DNA of 64,000 nt from Actinomyces sp. S6-Spd3 (GTDB lineage: Bacteria; Actinomycetota; Actinomycetes; Actinomycetales; Actinomycetaceae), in NCBI RefSeq assembly GCF_000758755.1, contig NZ_JRMV01000275.1:62001-126000 (forward strand), in the 5' to 3' direction. The translations under genes were made by a program, and so were the position numbers. The notes below the pieces were generated by a model that was not told the origin of the DNA, did not search any database, and saw nothing but the letters and a program-made list of their open reading frames with translations. Shown one piece after another: positions 8,174-16,240 of this stretch; position 1 is the stretch's first letter; the number at the start of each line of letters is the position of its first letter.

Positions 8174-8833
8174 ATGCCTGATTCCACCGTGCAATCCGGA
8201 TACCCGGCTGGGCAAGAAGCTTCACCGCTCCCGCAGGGTAGCAGACCGATACTACTGCATGGGCAGTATACGGAGCAGCAGACGCCTCACTCTACGCAGC
8301 TAAAACCGCGAAACCCCCAAGGTAAAGCAATTGTGTGGATTGCAGTTGCGATAGTGCTTGCACTGATTATTGGCTTCTTCCTGTGGCATTCCTCCACGCG
8401 GGGAGCCTCACCGGTTCCAACACCGGGACCAAGCTCATTGAGCGCAACTTCCTCACCGTCTTCCTCCCCTGAACAACCAGTAGGAGAATCGATTGGGAGA
8501 CAAGTTGTTAGCCGGTGCAGCATGGAGATCAAGAATACTCCCGGCTTCTCACTGGTAGGCATCCGAGCACTGAACATTACGAAGCTCGGACCATATGGCT
8601 CAGCCGGCACTCAATACATGATGACCGGAATAGTCTCAGGATCCATTGGAACAGAAGCTGTGCAAACCTATGACGTGACTTGCACAGCCGTGTTGAGTAA
8701 AGAAGTCCAAAGCATCAGTTTTTCGTTTGACACGACCAACGTGAAAATTGACCCCACTCCTTTGCCGACTCCAACAATCTCGGATAGTTCTTCACCGACA
8801 CCTACTCCTGTTGTCAGGATCACCCATGCCTAG
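8174..8833 (+). CDS. Array protein B', second copy of the B type
   Basis: ~219 residues from ATG 8174, with GAGGGA just upstream; ATG 8159, overlapping the previous stop, is in frame. Tail, helix (AIVWIAVAIVLALIIGFFLW), linker and one domain (VGESIGRQVVSRCSMEIKNTPGFSLVGIRALNI ...) match array protein B closely, including shared GTQYMMTG and YDVTCTAVL segments and the Ser/Pro/Thr C-terminal tail. The cytosolic tail is basic here and has lost most of the Pro-Gln repeats. Function unknown. Confidence 0.82.
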   Translation: MPDSTVQSGYPAGQEASPLPQGSRPILLHGQYTEQQTPHSTQLKPRNPQGKAIVWIAVAIVLALIIGFFLWHSSTRGASPVPTPGPSSLSATSSPSSSPEQPVGESIGRQVVSRCSMEIKNTPGFSLVGIRALNITKLGPYGSAGTQYMMTGIVSGSIGTEAVQTYDVTCTAVLSKEVQSISFSFDTTNVKIDPTPLPTPTISDSSSPTPTPVVRITHA

Positions 8834-9401
8834 TCTCATGCCTTCCGCCGACTCCCCCGTTCCTCAGGCATCTCCACATCTTCCACATGTCGAAACTTAC
8901 GCTCCGCTCAAAAGATACGGCCAAGCACAACAATCTCCGCATCCAGAACCGGCAAAGTCCCCGACAAAGAAGCCTGTCATAATCTGGGTTGCACTCGTCA
9001 TCATCGCGATAACCGCTGTCTTTTTCTTGTGGCGTAGCTTTCCATTTGCCCCATCACCTTCTGTGCAAGAAACATCAAGACCAACGCCCTCAAATTCTGT
9101 GGCACCGTCAGTTTCCGCGACTCAGCCTCATTACGAAAGCACTGATGCAGACGAAGAAGCGATTGTCGAGCAACAGTGCAGTCGTGCACTTAAAGAGAAC
9201 CTCCAACGAAATATTAGCCTTACCTCTAAACGTTCCATCAGAAAGACCGCAGACGATAAGGGAATGGCTTACTACAGCGTGTACATGAATGTTTTCGAAG
9301 GAAACCAAAAGTACTACGCGCAGTGCAAAATAACTCACCCTCGCTGGAGCGATGTCTGGATAACAGAAGAGATCATCTTCGACGAAAAACCTCAGCCCTA
9401 G
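8826..9401 (+). CDS. Array protein C', second copy of the C type
   Basis: About 191 residues from ATG 8826, which overlaps the preceding stop by 8 bp; an open frame extends further upstream but only inside the preceding gene. Tail, helix (VIIWVALVIIAITAVFFLW), short linker and one domain (ESTDADEEAIVEQQC ... YYAQCKITHPRWSDVWITEEI) parallel array protein C, with HPRWS-[ED]-[IV]-W shared exactly. It completes the second A-B-C cassette. Function unknown. Confidence 0.8.
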   Translation: MPSLMPSADSPVPQASPHLPHVETYAPLKRYGQAQQSPHPEPAKSPTKKPVIIWVALVIIAITAVFFLWRSFPFAPSPSVQETSRPTPSNSVAPSVSATQPHYESTDADEEAIVEQQCSRALKENLQRNISLTSKRSIRKTADDKGMAYYSVYMNVFEGNQKYYAQCKITHPRWSDVWITEEIIFDEKPQP

Positions 9402-9458
9402 GATATTCATCCAAAGACCCGACGAGCTCTGAGCATCCCTAGTAGGCGTGTTATCCGC

Positions 9459-9496
9459 GCAGGAGTCCCCATGACATTTGTCATGGGGACTCCTGC
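9459..9496. terminator. Hairpin ending the paralog array
   Basis: An 18-bp perfect stem (arms 9459-9476 and 9479-9496) lies 58 bp after the last array gene and 48 bp before the ABC transporter ATPase. There is no U-tract, as is common for actinobacterial terminators. It probably isolates the array from the ABC/two-component operon. Confidence 0.6.
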
Positions 9497-9543
9497 ATCA
9501 AAGGACACTTCTGGCCTCATTCATGGGCGCACACACTTGAACC

Positions 9544-10266
9544 ATGAATACAGAAGCAGCCCCTGCTCTGCAGGCGACCAACATCCACCAGTCTTTCGGC
9601 CCCGTCGAGGCACTGCGAGGAGTCAACCTCACCCTGATGCCCGGCGAAATCGTTGCGATCCTCGGCGTTAACGGCGCAGGCAAGAGCACTTTCCTCGACA
9701 TCGTCCTTGGCTTGGCCACACCAACTTCGGGTGAGATCAGCGTCTACGGAATAAGTCCACGTGAGGCCGTGCGCCGTTCCCTCGTCGGAGCAATGCTCCA
9801 AACTGGCTCAATGCCTCGAGACGGCAGGGTCGGCTACACCATCGATCTGGTGGCCTCAATGCACGCCAACCCGATCCCTACCGACGAGCTCCTCGAACGC
9901 ACAAAACTCACTCAGTTGGCCAAACGTCCGATCGACAAGCTCTCTGGAGGCGAGCGCCAGCGTGTACGCCTCGCCCTGGCACTGGCGGGCAACCCCGACT
10001 TCCTGATCCTCGACGAGCCAACCGCGGGAATGGACGCGCTCGCCCGCCGCGCATTCTGGGAGACGATGCGTGCCGAGGCCGCAGAAGGTCGCACCCTCCT
10101 CTTCGCCACGCACTACCTCACCGAGGCCCGCAAGGATGCAGACCGCATCGTCATCATCGATGAGGGACGTGTGCTCCTCGACGCACCGACCGAGCAAGTC
10201 GTCGCCGACAACGAAGACCTTGAAGACGTTTTCGAGCGCATTACCTCCCACGCGGACGCAGAGTAA
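9544..10266 (+). CDS. ABC exporter ATP-binding protein (CcmA/YvfR type)
   Basis: 240 residues. Walker A GVNGAGKST, signature LSGGERQR, Walker B FLILDEPTAGMD and switch His in FATHYL are all present. As a cytosolic ATPase it should energise the ABC-2 permease encoded next (gap ~42 bp). The four-gene order ATPase-permease-histidine kinase-response regulator is the same as in Bacillus yvfRSTU-like drug/peptide export loci. Substrate unknown. Confidence 0.92.
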   Translation: MNTEAAPALQATNIHQSFGPVEALRGVNLTLMPGEIVAILGVNGAGKSTFLDIVLGLATPTSGEISVYGISPREAVRRSLVGAMLQTGSMPRDGRVGYTIDLVASMHANPIPTDELLERTKLTQLAKRPIDKLSGGERQRVRLALALAGNPDFLILDEPTAGMDALARRAFWETMRAEAAEGRTLLFATHYLTEARKDADRIVIIDEGRVLLDAPTEQVVADNEDLEDVFERITSHADAE

Positions 10267-10308
10267 GCCTCGCCCACGAACGCAGATACACCATACGAAG
10301 AAGGCATC

Positions 10309-11097
10309 ATGACCACCCACGCACCCGCACGAGCAACCAGTCGCCCCATCCCCTCCCCCTTCAAGGGCGCGGGGAAACTCTGGATCTCGACCTTCCTCTC
10401 TCACATCCTCAATCCGTGGAACATGGCCTTCGCACTGGCCATCCCACTGTTCATGTACGCGATGTTCGGCATGACCGAGGCCGCGCGCACTACACAGACC
10501 GGACGCGGGAACCTCGCCGCTGCCATGGTCGTCATGATGACCACCTACGGCGTCATCCTGGTGGGCGGGTCTCTTGGCGCGACGCTCTCCGTTGAACGCA
10601 CGACCGGCATCTCACGCATGTATGCCCTGACCCCCATCCAGCCGTGGGTGATCCTCGTGGTACGCCTGACCGCTCTGGTGGCACTGAGCGCTTTCATCGC
10701 ACTCATCTGCTTCAGCGTGGGGCTTGCGACCGGTTCGAAGATGGAGACGAGTGCCTGGATCATCAGCGGGCTCGTCGTCGTTGCTCTCTCGGCCTTGGGT
10801 GCGCTCATTGGTTTGGCTTGCGGATACACGATCAAGGGCGAGAACGCCTACAGTGCCTCCGCTTTCGTCATGCTCATGGGTGCCTTCGTGTCAGGCATGT
10901 TCATCCCACTCGACCAGCTGCCGCCCTTCGTCTCTCAGATTGCACCCTTCACTCCCCTGTACGGCGCCGTGCAAGCGGTCTATGCGGTGGCCGGAACCGT
11001 ACCAATGACCACATCCGCCTGGCTCAACATCGCCGGGTGGGCGGTTATTACGGCTGGAATTGCCTGGTGGGGCGCATCCCACGACACGGCTCGCTAG
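10309..11097 (+). CDS. ABC-2 type exporter permease
   Basis: 262 residues with about six hydrophobic segments (for example MAFALAIPLFMYAMFGM, VMMTTYGVILVGGSLGATL, LVVVALSALGALIGLACGY), typical of ABC-2/DrrB-like permeases. The VERTTGISRMYALTPIQPW segment after the second helix matches the conserved cytosolic region of this family. It pairs with the ATPase directly upstream, and 9 bp separate it from the histidine kinase, so the four genes are likely co-transcribed. Confidence 0.88.
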   Translation: MTTHAPARATSRPIPSPFKGAGKLWISTFLSHILNPWNMAFALAIPLFMYAMFGMTEAARTTQTGRGNLAAAMVVMMTTYGVILVGGSLGATLSVERTTGISRMYALTPIQPWVILVVRLTALVALSAFIALICFSVGLATGSKMETSAWIISGLVVVALSALGALIGLACGYTIKGENAYSASAFVMLMGAFVSGMFIPLDQLPPFVSQIAPFTPLYGAVQAVYAVAGTVPMTTSAWLNIAGWAVITAGIAWWGASHDTAR

Positions 11098-11106
11098 GCT
11101 ATTGCC

Positions 11107-12243
11107 ATGAAGGAACGTTTAATTTCCCTGGCGTGGGCGGCCCCGTGGATGCTGTTCTTAGGCTTTCCCCTCGCCTACGCCATGGAATTGCCTTCCTCAA
11201 CGCAGCGCGCGAGCATCATCGGACTGTGCGTGCTCCTCGCGCTTGCTAACTCGGCGACGTGGCTGGCCAATCCCTTGCCCGCTCGCAACTCCTTCACGAG
11301 GCCGCTCATCCTCTCCCATGGGGCACTGGCGCTCACAACGCTGGGCTATCTCGTCTACGCGATCCGCGTCGGTGTCCCCTACGCCTTCATGTTGACTTCC
11401 TTCTTCCTGGTTGCGTGGGTGTTCCAAGCACCAAGCCGCTACGTGATTGCAGGGATCGTCCCAATCGTTGCGATCGCTGGAGTATTTGCTTACGCGGAGG
11501 GTGAACCCCTGTGGGCGGGGTGTTACCTAGCGTTGGTTGGCATCTTTGTGGGCATGGCTCGCTGGCGTATGGAGCGCTCGACTCGCGAACGTCTACGCCG
11601 CCAAGATGCAATCCAGCGCGCAAAGGCAGCTGAGCGAGCCCGCATGAGCACTGACCTGCACGATATCTTGGGTCACTCGTTGATGGGCATCACGATGATT
11701 TCTGAATTGGCCGGTCGTCTTTTGGACGAGGGACACAATGAGGAAGCGCGTGAACAAATCCGTTCAGTTACTGCTCAATCAAACGAGGCCTTGGCTGACG
11801 TTCGCCGCATCGTTGCGGCCACGCGCGCACTATCCCCCTCCGAGGAACTCCAAGAGGCACGATCTTTGCTCGAGGTCGCGCGCATTGATGCCGAGATCAC
11901 AAACGATGGGGAACCTGCGTCGAGACCGCGCTCGGCGGCTGCAGCCCATGTCATTCGCGAGGGAGTCACGAATGCTCTCCTTCACGCCCGCCCTTCCCTC
12001 GTCCGTATTCATTTATCTCAAGACAGCGTCAGCGTCTGGAATGACGGTTATTCTGCCGCCTACGCCGCTTCTACAGCAGGATCTGGATCAGGCCTCGTTG
12101 GGCTATCCGAGCTCGTCGGTGATGAGGGAACCTTGACCTGGGGCGCATCGGGACATACGTGGACGATTTCCCTCACTTTCCCCTCTATGCCTCTCGGCGA
12201 AGAGGAACCATCCTCCAATATGGTGAACCAGCGCAAGGAATAG
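11107..12243 (+). CDS. DesK/NarL-family sensor histidine kinase
   Basis: 378 residues. About five membrane helices fill residues 1-150 with no large extracellular loop, so sensing is probably within the membrane. A HisKA_3-type dimerisation domain follows with the phospho-His in DLHDILGHSLMGITM near residue 183, then an HATPase_c domain with N-box REGVTNALLHA and a Gly-rich GSGSGLVGLSELV segment. It is expected to phosphorylate the response regulator encoded next. Its link to the ABC exporter suggests response to a membrane-active compound, an inference from context. Confidence 0.9.
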   Translation: MKERLISLAWAAPWMLFLGFPLAYAMELPSSTQRASIIGLCVLLALANSATWLANPLPARNSFTRPLILSHGALALTTLGYLVYAIRVGVPYAFMLTSFFLVAWVFQAPSRYVIAGIVPIVAIAGVFAYAEGEPLWAGCYLALVGIFVGMARWRMERSTRERLRRQDAIQRAKAAERARMSTDLHDILGHSLMGITMISELAGRLLDEGHNEEAREQIRSVTAQSNEALADVRRIVAATRALSPSEELQEARSLLEVARIDAEITNDGEPASRPRSAAAAHVIREGVTNALLHARPSLVRIHLSQDSVSVWNDGYSAAYAASTAGSGSGLVGLSELVGDEGTLTWGASGHTWTISLTFPSMPLGEEEPSSNMVNQRKE

Positions 12244-12295
12244 CGCCCCCAACTGCGCTAACCTAGTAGCCCAGATGGCTACGCAGGAGGTGAGC

Positions 12296-12961
12296 GTGAC
12301 AATTCGTGTGCTCGTGGCCGACGATCAGGCAATGATTCGCGGAGCTTTGGCGGGGCTGCTCAACTTGGAGCGTGACATCGAGGTAGTCGCTCAGGCCGCC
12401 GATGGAGTGCAGGCTCTTGAGGAACTGACTCGTCTAGCAACGCAAGACGCTTCGCCCGATGCAAAACCGACGAGTTCTGCACGCCCAGCCTCTCCCGCCG
12501 ACGTCGCAATTGTCGACATCGAAATGCCTCACATGGACGGCATCACGACAACTGAAGCAATTCGCGCCCGTTTCCCCGGGGTACGCGTACTGATTGTCAC
12601 GACATTCGGCCGGCCGGGTTACCTGCAACGCGCCCTCGATGCGGGGGCAACGGGTTTCATGGTGAAGAACGCGCCGGTCGAGGCTTTGGCCGAGGGCGTA
12701 CGCACAGTCGCAGCAGGCGGTCGTGCGATTGACCAGAGTCTTGCAGTGGAGGCACTCTCAAGCGGTTCATCATCACTCACCCCGCGTGAGGCAGACGTTC
12801 TACGCGAAGTTGAGCGCGGCGGCACAATCGCCGACATTGCCCGTACGCTGGGACTCAGTCAAGGAACCGTGCGTAACCACGTCTCCTCAGCGATGCTCAA
12901 GATGGAGGCACGCACCCGCGCGGAGGCCGCATCCTTGGCGCGGGCAGCGGGTTGGCTGTAG
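12296..12961 (+). CDS. LuxR/NarL-family response regulator with an insertion in the receiver domain
   Basis: ~221 residues from GTG 12296, preceded by AGGAGG with ideal spacing; ATG 12275 would place that site inside the gene. The receiver has the acidic pair in LVADDQ and phospho-Asp in VDIEMPHMDG. The C-terminal LuxR helix-turn-helix reads LTPREADVLREVERGGTIADIARTLGL and SQGTVRNHVSSAMLKM. About 20 extra residues rich in Ala, Ser, Pro and Asp (DASPDAKPTSSARPASP) sit just before the phospho-Asp strand, a place where this family is normally compact. Partner of the upstream kinase. Confidence 0.9.
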   Translation: MTIRVLVADDQAMIRGALAGLLNLERDIEVVAQAADGVQALEELTRLATQDASPDAKPTSSARPASPADVAIVDIEMPHMDGITTTEAIRARFPGVRVLIVTTFGRPGYLQRALDAGATGFMVKNAPVEALAEGVRTVAAGGRAIDQSLAVEALSSGSSSLTPREADVLREVERGGTIADIARTLGLSQGTVRNHVSSAMLKMEARTRAEAASLARAAGWL

Positions 12962-12963
12962 AC

Positions 12964-14451
12964 CTAACGTGCTTCTTCGCGAAGCGGATAGGAATGCGTC
13001 AGGACCTTCACGGCCTCGCACCCGGGAACTAAACGTCCCTCAGAGACATATCCTTCTTCGCGTCCCTGAAGCTCCGCGATCAGATAGTTTCTTCCACGAA
13101 GAAGCGCCTCGCCAACTTCACTGCTTCGCGCATCGGCGGAAAGTTTGCACAGATCGATCAATTCCTCGGGGTCTTCATCGAGGTTGAAGAGCTGTTCGAC
13201 TCCCCAGCCGGAGAACCACACGTACTTGTAGGCTCCGAAACGAATCCACTGTATCGATTGGTCAAACAAGTAATGCTCCCCGTGAAGGTACTCTCTCCAC
13301 GGAACTTCATCGTCGGCCTCGGCAATCAAGGGAAGGACAGAGCGGCCCTCAACTTCCTCAGGAATCTCCACACCGGCAACGTCGAGCAGGGTCGGCATCA
13401 CGTCACGGATCTCAACCACACTATCTACGCGTGCACCAGGCGTAATCCCCGCACCGTACAAAATGAAGGGAACGTGCGAGGAGGCCTCGTAAGGGTAACC
13501 TTTTCGCCACAAACCGTGATCGCCCATCATATCCCCATGGTCGGAAATAAAAGCGATCACCGTATTCTCAGCAAGGCCGAACTCCCCTAGCGTCTGGATG
13601 AAGCGAGAAATCTGAGAATCGATGTGCGTCATGTGCCCGTAGTAGCCGGCGCGCGCAAGCCTCACGTCCCGCTCACGATAGTGAGCAGCGAGGGCGGTCG
13701 GATCCCAATCCCGTCTTTCCTCACTCATCAACTCATCCGACCAATTGTCCTCGCCCGGAAGAGTGAGTTCGTCCTGGTCATAACTGTCGAAAGCCCACTG
13801 AGGCGGGTCAAGCGGAGCGTGCGGACGATGGAAGGACAGGTAGAGGAAGAAGGGACAGGTGGGGTCGCGCCGGTAGAGCCATTGCGTTGCCTCGGTGACG
13901 ACCCAATTCGTGGGGTGCAGTTTTTCTGCCTTATCCCAGGGACGCGCAACCATCGAATTACATTCGAGGCCATTATCGATGTAGTCCTCCGCAGCACCTG
14001 CTCCCTCTTGCTCGCGCAGCCACGTCAGGTAGTCGTCGTACATCCGGCAATCGCGCTCGCGGTGACGCGAGTAGTGAAGATAGCCGTCGTGCAAAATGAC
14101 ATCATCAAAGCCGATGCGACCGCGCTCAGGCCAGTAGTGCATCTTGCCGATTGCCTGAGTCTGGTACCCGGCATCGCGAAGCGCCCCGGGGAGCGTAACC
14201 GGCATATCGAAGGTAATTCCGTCCTGATAGCCGATTCGGCGGTGCGTGGTCGGGGCGGTCCCGGTCATGAGTCCCATCCGAGAAGGAATACAGGTGGGGC
14301 AAGCCGCGTAGGCCTGCGTCATCTGCGCTCCTCCCCCAGCTAGCTGATCAAGATAGGGGGTGCGCACGTCGGGGTGTCCAAGAATCGATAGGCAATCCCC
14401 CCTCCATTGATCAACGGCAATGAGGACGATATTCGGATGGTTCTCACTCAC
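12964..14451 (-). CDS. Cytoplasmic Cys-type sulfatase (operon with sugar ABC importer)
   Basis: 495 residues from GTG 14451, with GGAG five bases upstream; a longer frame to 14571 lies inside the permease gene. The sulfatase signature C-x-P-S-R is present as CPTCIPSR (Cys54-Arg58), so the active-site Cys must be oxidised to formylglycine. Metal ligands are visible in VLIAVDQW and FISDHGDMMGDHG. No signal peptide is present, so it should act on imported sulfated sugars. It is the last gene of the regulator-binding protein-permease-permease-sulfatase operon. A candidate maturase is encoded at 29661-30944. Exact substrate unknown. Confidence 0.9.
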   Translation of the reverse strand: MSENHPNIVLIAVDQWRGDCLSILGHPDVRTPYLDQLAGGGAQMTQAYAACPTCIPSRMGLMTGTAPTTHRRIGYQDGITFDMPVTLPGALRDAGYQTQAIGKMHYWPERGRIGFDDVILHDGYLHYSRHRERDCRMYDDYLTWLREQEGAGAAEDYIDNGLECNSMVARPWDKAEKLHPTNWVVTEATQWLYRRDPTCPFFLYLSFHRPHAPLDPPQWAFDSYDQDELTLPGEDNWSDELMSEERRDWDPTALAAHYRERDVRLARAGYYGHMTHIDSQISRFIQTLGEFGLAENTVIAFISDHGDMMGDHGLWRKGYPYEASSHVPFILYGAGITPGARVDSVVEIRDVMPTLLDVAGVEIPEEVEGRSVLPLIAEADDEVPWREYLHGEHYLFDQSIQWIRFGAYKYVWFSGWGVEQLFNLDEDPEELIDLCKLSADARSSEVGEALLRGRNYLIAELQGREEGYVSEGRLVPGCEAVKVLTHSYPLREEAR

Positions 14452-14459
14452 GGTAACTC

Positions 14460-15347
14460 CTACTTGATACCCGTCATCGCGATGCCCTGAACGATGTGCT
14501 TCTGCGTGAGGACGAAGAGCAAGCACACGGGGATAAACAGCATGAGGGATCCCATTGCCGTCAGGTTCCAAGCGGTGAAAGATTCACTCTTAAAGATTGA
14601 TAGTCCAATAGTAATTGTTCGCATCTCCAGCGAGCTGGTCGCAATCAAAGGCCACAGGAATTCATTCATCTGGAAAACGAAGGTGAACAATCCCAGGACC
14701 GTCAGTGCGGGTTTGCACTGCGGGAGAACAATCGAGCGATAGATCCGCAGCTCATTGGCCCCGTCAACGCGAGCAGCCTCAATCAAAGAGTCGGGCACAC
14801 CCGCAATGAACTGGCGCATGAGGAAGATCGAGAAAGCGCTCATGAGGAATGGCATAACCAGACCCTGATAGGTATCAAGCCATCCGATCTGCGAGAACCA
14901 CACATAGAGCGGGATCATACGCACGAAGAGCGGGATCATCATGGTCGACAAGATCGCAATGAAGAAGACCTGTTTGCCCGGGAAATCAAACTTCGCGAAA
15001 ACGTATCCGACCAGCGGGGCGAAAACGATGTGCGAGCAGGTGATCAGTCCGGCGACCAAGATCGAGTTGAAGAGGAAACGGCCAAAAGGCGCTGCTGCAA
15101 AGAGCCTCCCGATGTTCTCCCATTGCCATTTCGCAGGGATCAACACCGCTGATCCACCGGAAACTTCCGCGTCGGATTGGAAAGCCAAGGAGATCATGTA
15201 CAGCAACGGGGCAACAGCGATCGCGGCGGCAATCCAAATGAAGATCAGCGAAATCAGGCGTGCTCCCGGGAAGAGTTCATCCTCAGCGATGCTCTTCTTC
15301 TTTTTAATGACTGCCGAGGCCGGGGGCGGGGTAGGTACGCACATCAT
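14460..15347 (-). CDS. Carbohydrate ABC importer permease (MalG-like)
   Basis: 295 residues, six predicted helices, with the EAA-loop region SLIEAARVDGANELRIYRSIVLPQCKPAL characteristic of MalG-type CUT1 permeases. The start overlaps the stop of the MalF-like gene by ATGA, showing translational coupling. It forms the heterodimeric membrane channel with that protein. Eight bp separate its stop from the sulfatase start. No ATPase gene is present in the operon, so a shared MsmK/UgpC-type ATPase encoded elsewhere is likely. Confidence 0.93.
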   Translation of the reverse strand: MMCVPTPPPASAVIKKKKSIAEDELFPGARLISLIFIWIAAAIAVAPLLYMISLAFQSDAEVSGGSAVLIPAKWQWENIGRLFAAAPFGRFLFNSILVAGLITCSHIVFAPLVGYVFAKFDFPGKQVFFIAILSTMMIPLFVRMIPLYVWFSQIGWLDTYQGLVMPFLMSAFSIFLMRQFIAGVPDSLIEAARVDGANELRIYRSIVLPQCKPALTVLGLFTFVFQMNEFLWPLIATSSLEMRTITIGLSIFKSESFTAWNLTAMGSLMLFIPVCLLFVLTQKHIVQGIAMTGIK

Positions 15348-16237
15348 AGTGCCTCTTTCCTTCGTCCCGTCCGAATCTGGATCAAGGACAAAACCATAAT
15401 GACTACCAAGAAAGCGAAGCTCATGGCAGAGGCGTAGCCCAGGTTTCCACTCTGGAAGGTCTCACGATACACCTGGTAGACGTACAAGCTCGTGGCATTT
15501 CCAGGTCCGCCGTTGGTCACCAAGTACGGGAGGCCGAATTGCTGGAGCGTTGAAATCATTCCGACCAGACCGACGAACAGCGTCGTCGGGGCGAGGAGTG
15601 GAAGAGTCAAGGACCAGAAGCGCTTCCACGGGGATGCACCATCGAGGCGCGCGGCCTCGTAAATCTGAGGATCGATACCCTGCAAGCCAGCCAAGAAAAG
15701 CAGCATGAAGTAGCCGGCTTCTTGCCAGACGGTAATCCCGACAAGGGTTGCCAAGGGCGCGGTGGTCAGCCACTGCTGGGTGGGAAGGTGCAGGCTGGAG
15801 AGCACCGAATTCAAGATACCCGTCGTCGGGTCTAAGATATTGCGCCACATCAAGCCAACGATGGCCACCGAGGTCATGTAGGGGGTCAGGATCATCGTGC
15901 GCGCAAGGGTGCGCCCACGGAATTTCTGGTTGAGGATGAGAGCCAGGAGCAAGCCCACGCAGGCACCCAGAATCAGTGCGGAGGCCGCGTAGATCAGGGT
16001 GATTCCGAAGGCGTGCTGTACTTCGGGGTCACGGATGATCGAGGAATAGTTCTTCCATCCCACGGGGCGCAGCGTTGTAAAGCCGCGCGTGAAGGACAGC
16101 TGAAATTCCTGGATCAGCGGCCAGAACATAAAGAGAACGAAGTAGATGACCGCGGGGGTCAGGAAGAGATACGCGGTACGCGCTTGGCGTGCGCGCATCC
16201 CTCCCCGACGCCCCCGGCTCCGAGACGAGACGGACAT
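15344..16237 (-). CDS. Carbohydrate ABC importer permease (MalF/UgpA-like)
   Basis: 297 residues with six helices. N-terminal basic region then AYLFLTPAVIYFVLFMFWPL, and the EAA loop YEAARLDGASPWKRFWSLTLPLL typical of CUT1 permeases. It is three bp downstream of the binding-protein gene and overlaps the next permease, so it is within the same operon. It imports an oligosaccharide or sulfated sugar bound by the upstream lipoprotein; substrate inferred only from the co-transcribed sulfatase. Confidence 0.93.
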   Translation of the reverse strand: MSVSSRSRGRRGGMRARQARTAYLFLTPAVIYFVLFMFWPLIQEFQLSFTRGFTTLRPVGWKNYSSIIRDPEVQHAFGITLIYAASALILGACVGLLLALILNQKFRGRTLARTMILTPYMTSVAIVGLMWRNILDPTTGILNSVLSSLHLPTQQWLTTAPLATLVGITVWQEAGYFMLLFLAGLQGIDPQIYEAARLDGASPWKRFWSLTLPLLAPTTLFVGLVGMISTLQQFGLPYLVTNGGPGNATSLYVYQVYRETFQSGNLGYASAMSFAFLVVIMVLSLIQIRTGRRKEAL

Positions 16238-16240
16238 GAG

